Assembly (NCBI GenBank): GCA_021780055.1
Contig: JAJXZM010000152.1
Coordinates: 1 to 7,107, forward strand
Length of the DNA: 7,107 nucleotides
DNA from: Acidobacteriota bacterium
Lineage (GTDB): Bacteria > Acidobacteriota > Terriglobia > UBA7540
Direction: 5' to 3'
The position numbers and the translations under genes were made by a program. The notes under the pieces were generated by a model. That model saw only the letters and a list, made by a program, of their open reading frames with translations. It did not search any database and was not told where the DNA came from. This document shows positions 6,070 to 7,107 of this stretch, piece by piece. The stretch's first letter is position 1, and every line of letters begins with the position of its first letter.

Positions 6070-6775
6070 GAATGCTTCTCCTTTTTAGTCTTTTTAAGCA
6101 GTTAGTCGCGTCACCGACGTCCGCTTGTGCAGCAACGCATCTGAAGTAGCTGGGTGGGGCTTGATCCCTGTGGCCAATCGACATCCAGCAACTGTCCTTA
6201 TTGGGTCATGACCAGAGCCCTTGAGAAAGCAATATAACTGCCATATCGTGGGTACAAAATTACGCAATCGCCGCCAATTGGGATTTTGGAGCTTAACTCC
6301 AACTGATGCTTAGGCGCAGGAACAAGCTTGCGGGCATCCGTCGCCACGCTATGAATTCACGCCGCGAAGCCTGAACCATGGTGAGGCGGGTAGGCCAGAC
6401 AAATTGTGCGGTTCATCACACGAACATTCTACTCACAGCGGTAAGAATTTCACGATGCCTCGAGGGAGGGAGGGTGCAAGCCATCGCCGACCAGGGGTGA
6501 GACCGGCAGGACGACTGCATGGCCCGAGTCCCGCTTAGAATCGTATGCTACGGGCTTCGTTGGGTGACGCATCTATAAGGTTGTCGGCCCCGTCAAGAAA
6601 AATCTCTTGGCCCACGCCGGGGAATTTCTGTTTGTTGAAATATGGAAATTAAAGAGGCAATGATCCAAGGGACAGCAAAAAGCAAATCGGCAGGATTCCG
6701 CACTCAGGCTGCAGGTGCGTCGAGTTGCAACATGGAAATACTGACGCTGCGATACGAAAGTGGAGTGTATTGGGC
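6070..6775. other. About 700-base region without a supported gene
   Basis: The part next to the cytochrome (6070-about 6230) is probably its leader, ending in the ribosome site. The remainder shows short open frames on both strands with no ribosome sites and no recognisable products. It includes a purine-rich run with three consecutive GGG tracts (6464-6474, plus strand), and nested pairings at 6588-6622 (CCCCG with CGGGG, enclosing CAAGA with TCTTG). I looked for a c-di-GMP (GEMM) riboswitch, since these precede multihaem cytochromes in some bacteria, and could not find its conserved core in the cytochrome orientation. I found no tRNA or other known RNA. Confidence 0.65.
6231..6257 (-). promoter_or_regulatory. 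Candidate promoter for the cytochrome gene
   Basis: On the minus strand TATATT (6231-6236) is a 5 of 6 match to a sigma70 -10 box. The best partner, TTGTAC (6252-6257), is only 15 bases away and matches poorly, so the -35 is doubtful. If used, the transcript would have a leader of about 155 bases. Confidence 0.28.
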
Positions 6776-6806
6776 AAAAAAATCGGGGCGCCTTTTTCGG
6801 CGCCCC
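6776..6806 (-). terminator. Strong intrinsic terminator of the small gene at the right edge
   Basis: On the minus strand GGGGCGCC (6799-6806) pairs perfectly with GGCGCCCC (6785-6792) around a 6-base loop, and is followed after two bases by a run of seven T (6776-6782). It begins 42 bases after the stop of the gene at 6849-7107. This is a textbook Rho-independent terminator and supports the minus-strand reading of that gene. It also isolates the cytochrome from upstream transcription. Confidence 0.92.
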
Positions 6807-6848
6807 AGGAGGTCCATAGGGAGGAAAACACTACGGAGGAAAAACGAA

Positions 6849-7107
6849 TTACCAGATTGCGCGCCACATGGATTTGGCGCCATGCTTAACTGTGTAAGGA
6901 GCCCGCTTGGCGCCGTAGTAGATCGCAGCGCCGCCATCCTTGGCTCCATTGGTGGTCACCTGGCCCACGTGGACCAGTGCGCGCTTGACAGAATTTCCCG
7001 CGTTCTCCGTCGCCGGCATGGCGTCCGTTTGCACCTTGTTCATCGCGGCCTGCCCGCCGGCAACCGTCGCGCCGGCAGCGTCCGCCGTTCCTTTCAACAC
7101 CATCTTT
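6849..7107 (-). CDS. Small protein of unknown function, C-terminal 86 codons (5' end outside window)
   Basis: The frame is open from the window edge to TAA at 6849. An ATG at 7103 is in frame, but only four bases of upstream sequence are visible, so a ribosome site cannot be checked. The true start, perhaps with a signal peptide, may lie outside the window. The visible part is Ala/Gly/Lys-rich: an amphipathic, Ala-rich first half (for example DAAGATVAGGQAAMNKV) is followed by a basic, aromatic tail ending KSMWRAIW. It has no cysteine and no membrane segment. Composition suggests a small exported or helical structural protein, but I recognise no family. A strong terminator just downstream on the same strand supports it as a real, separately ended transcript. 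A plus-strand frame is open across the same bases but runs through that terminator and looks like a shadow. Confidence 0.65.
   Translation of the reverse strand, partial: KMVLKGTADAAGATVAGGQAAMNKVQTDAMPATENAGNSVKRALVHVGQVTTNGAKDGGAAIYYGAKRAPYTVKHGAKSMWRAIW

Noticed and set aside
6300..6400. A plus-strand GEMM-like (c-di-GMP riboswitch) resemblance around CGCGAAGCC and CGGGTAGGCC
   Set aside because: The conserved core does not align across the whole motif, it points away from the cytochrome, and no plus-strand gene follows it.
6464..6497. Possible G-quadruplex on the plus strand
   Set aside because: Only three GGG tracts are closely spaced; the fourth is about 19 bases away and no gene on that strand would be affected.
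6642..7107. Plus-strand frame open from ATG 6642 to the window edge (over 150 codons)
   Set aside because: No ribosome site; the product is Arg/Ser/Gly-rich and would be encoded through a perfect intrinsic terminator. The opposing minus-strand gene ends properly before that terminator.

Overview
The window is GC-rich bacterial DNA. It most likely comes from the Acidobacteriota (Acidobacteriaceae/Terriglobales-like). This is inferred from family content: a GH79 glucuronidase of the type characterised in Acidobacterium capsulatum, and a BACON-domain multiheme cytochrome. No rRNA or tRNA marker is present to confirm it. Every gene I can support lies on the minus strand, so the description runs from high to low coordinates.

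Layout, right to left: (1) the 3' end of a small protein gene of unknown function (6849-7107, 5' end outside the window), followed by a textbook intrinsic terminator (6776-6806). (2) About 780 bases without a supported gene, ending in the leader of the next gene. (3) A large exported cytochrome (4060-6069) with an N-terminal BACON domain, a middle beta-rich domain and nine CXXCH haem-binding motifs, followed by hairpins. (4) About 890 bases without an intact gene, holding an eroded IS110-family transposase fragment (about 3489-3749), several small hairpins and the upstream region of the next gene. (5) A GH79 beta-glucuronidase-like lipoprotein (1548-3167) with both catalytic glutamates. (6) A possible 49-residue small ORF (1393-1542) only 5 bases behind it. 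(7) A 247-residue protein of unknown function (624-1367). (8) The 5' part of a DUF4126 membrane protein (1-484), cut by the window edge.

The GH79 gene, the small ORF and the 247-residue gene are spaced closely enough to be one transcription unit. DUF4126 follows after 139 bases and may have its own promoter. The cytochrome is separated from this group by the transposon remnant and hairpins and appears to be independent. I see no functional link between the glucuronidase (extracellular uronic-acid polysaccharide or glycoside breakdown) and the cytochrome (electron transfer outside the cytoplasm). I found no CRISPR array, RNA gene, defence system or other multi-gene system that I would call new. 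The most unusual object is the nonahaem BACON cytochrome.
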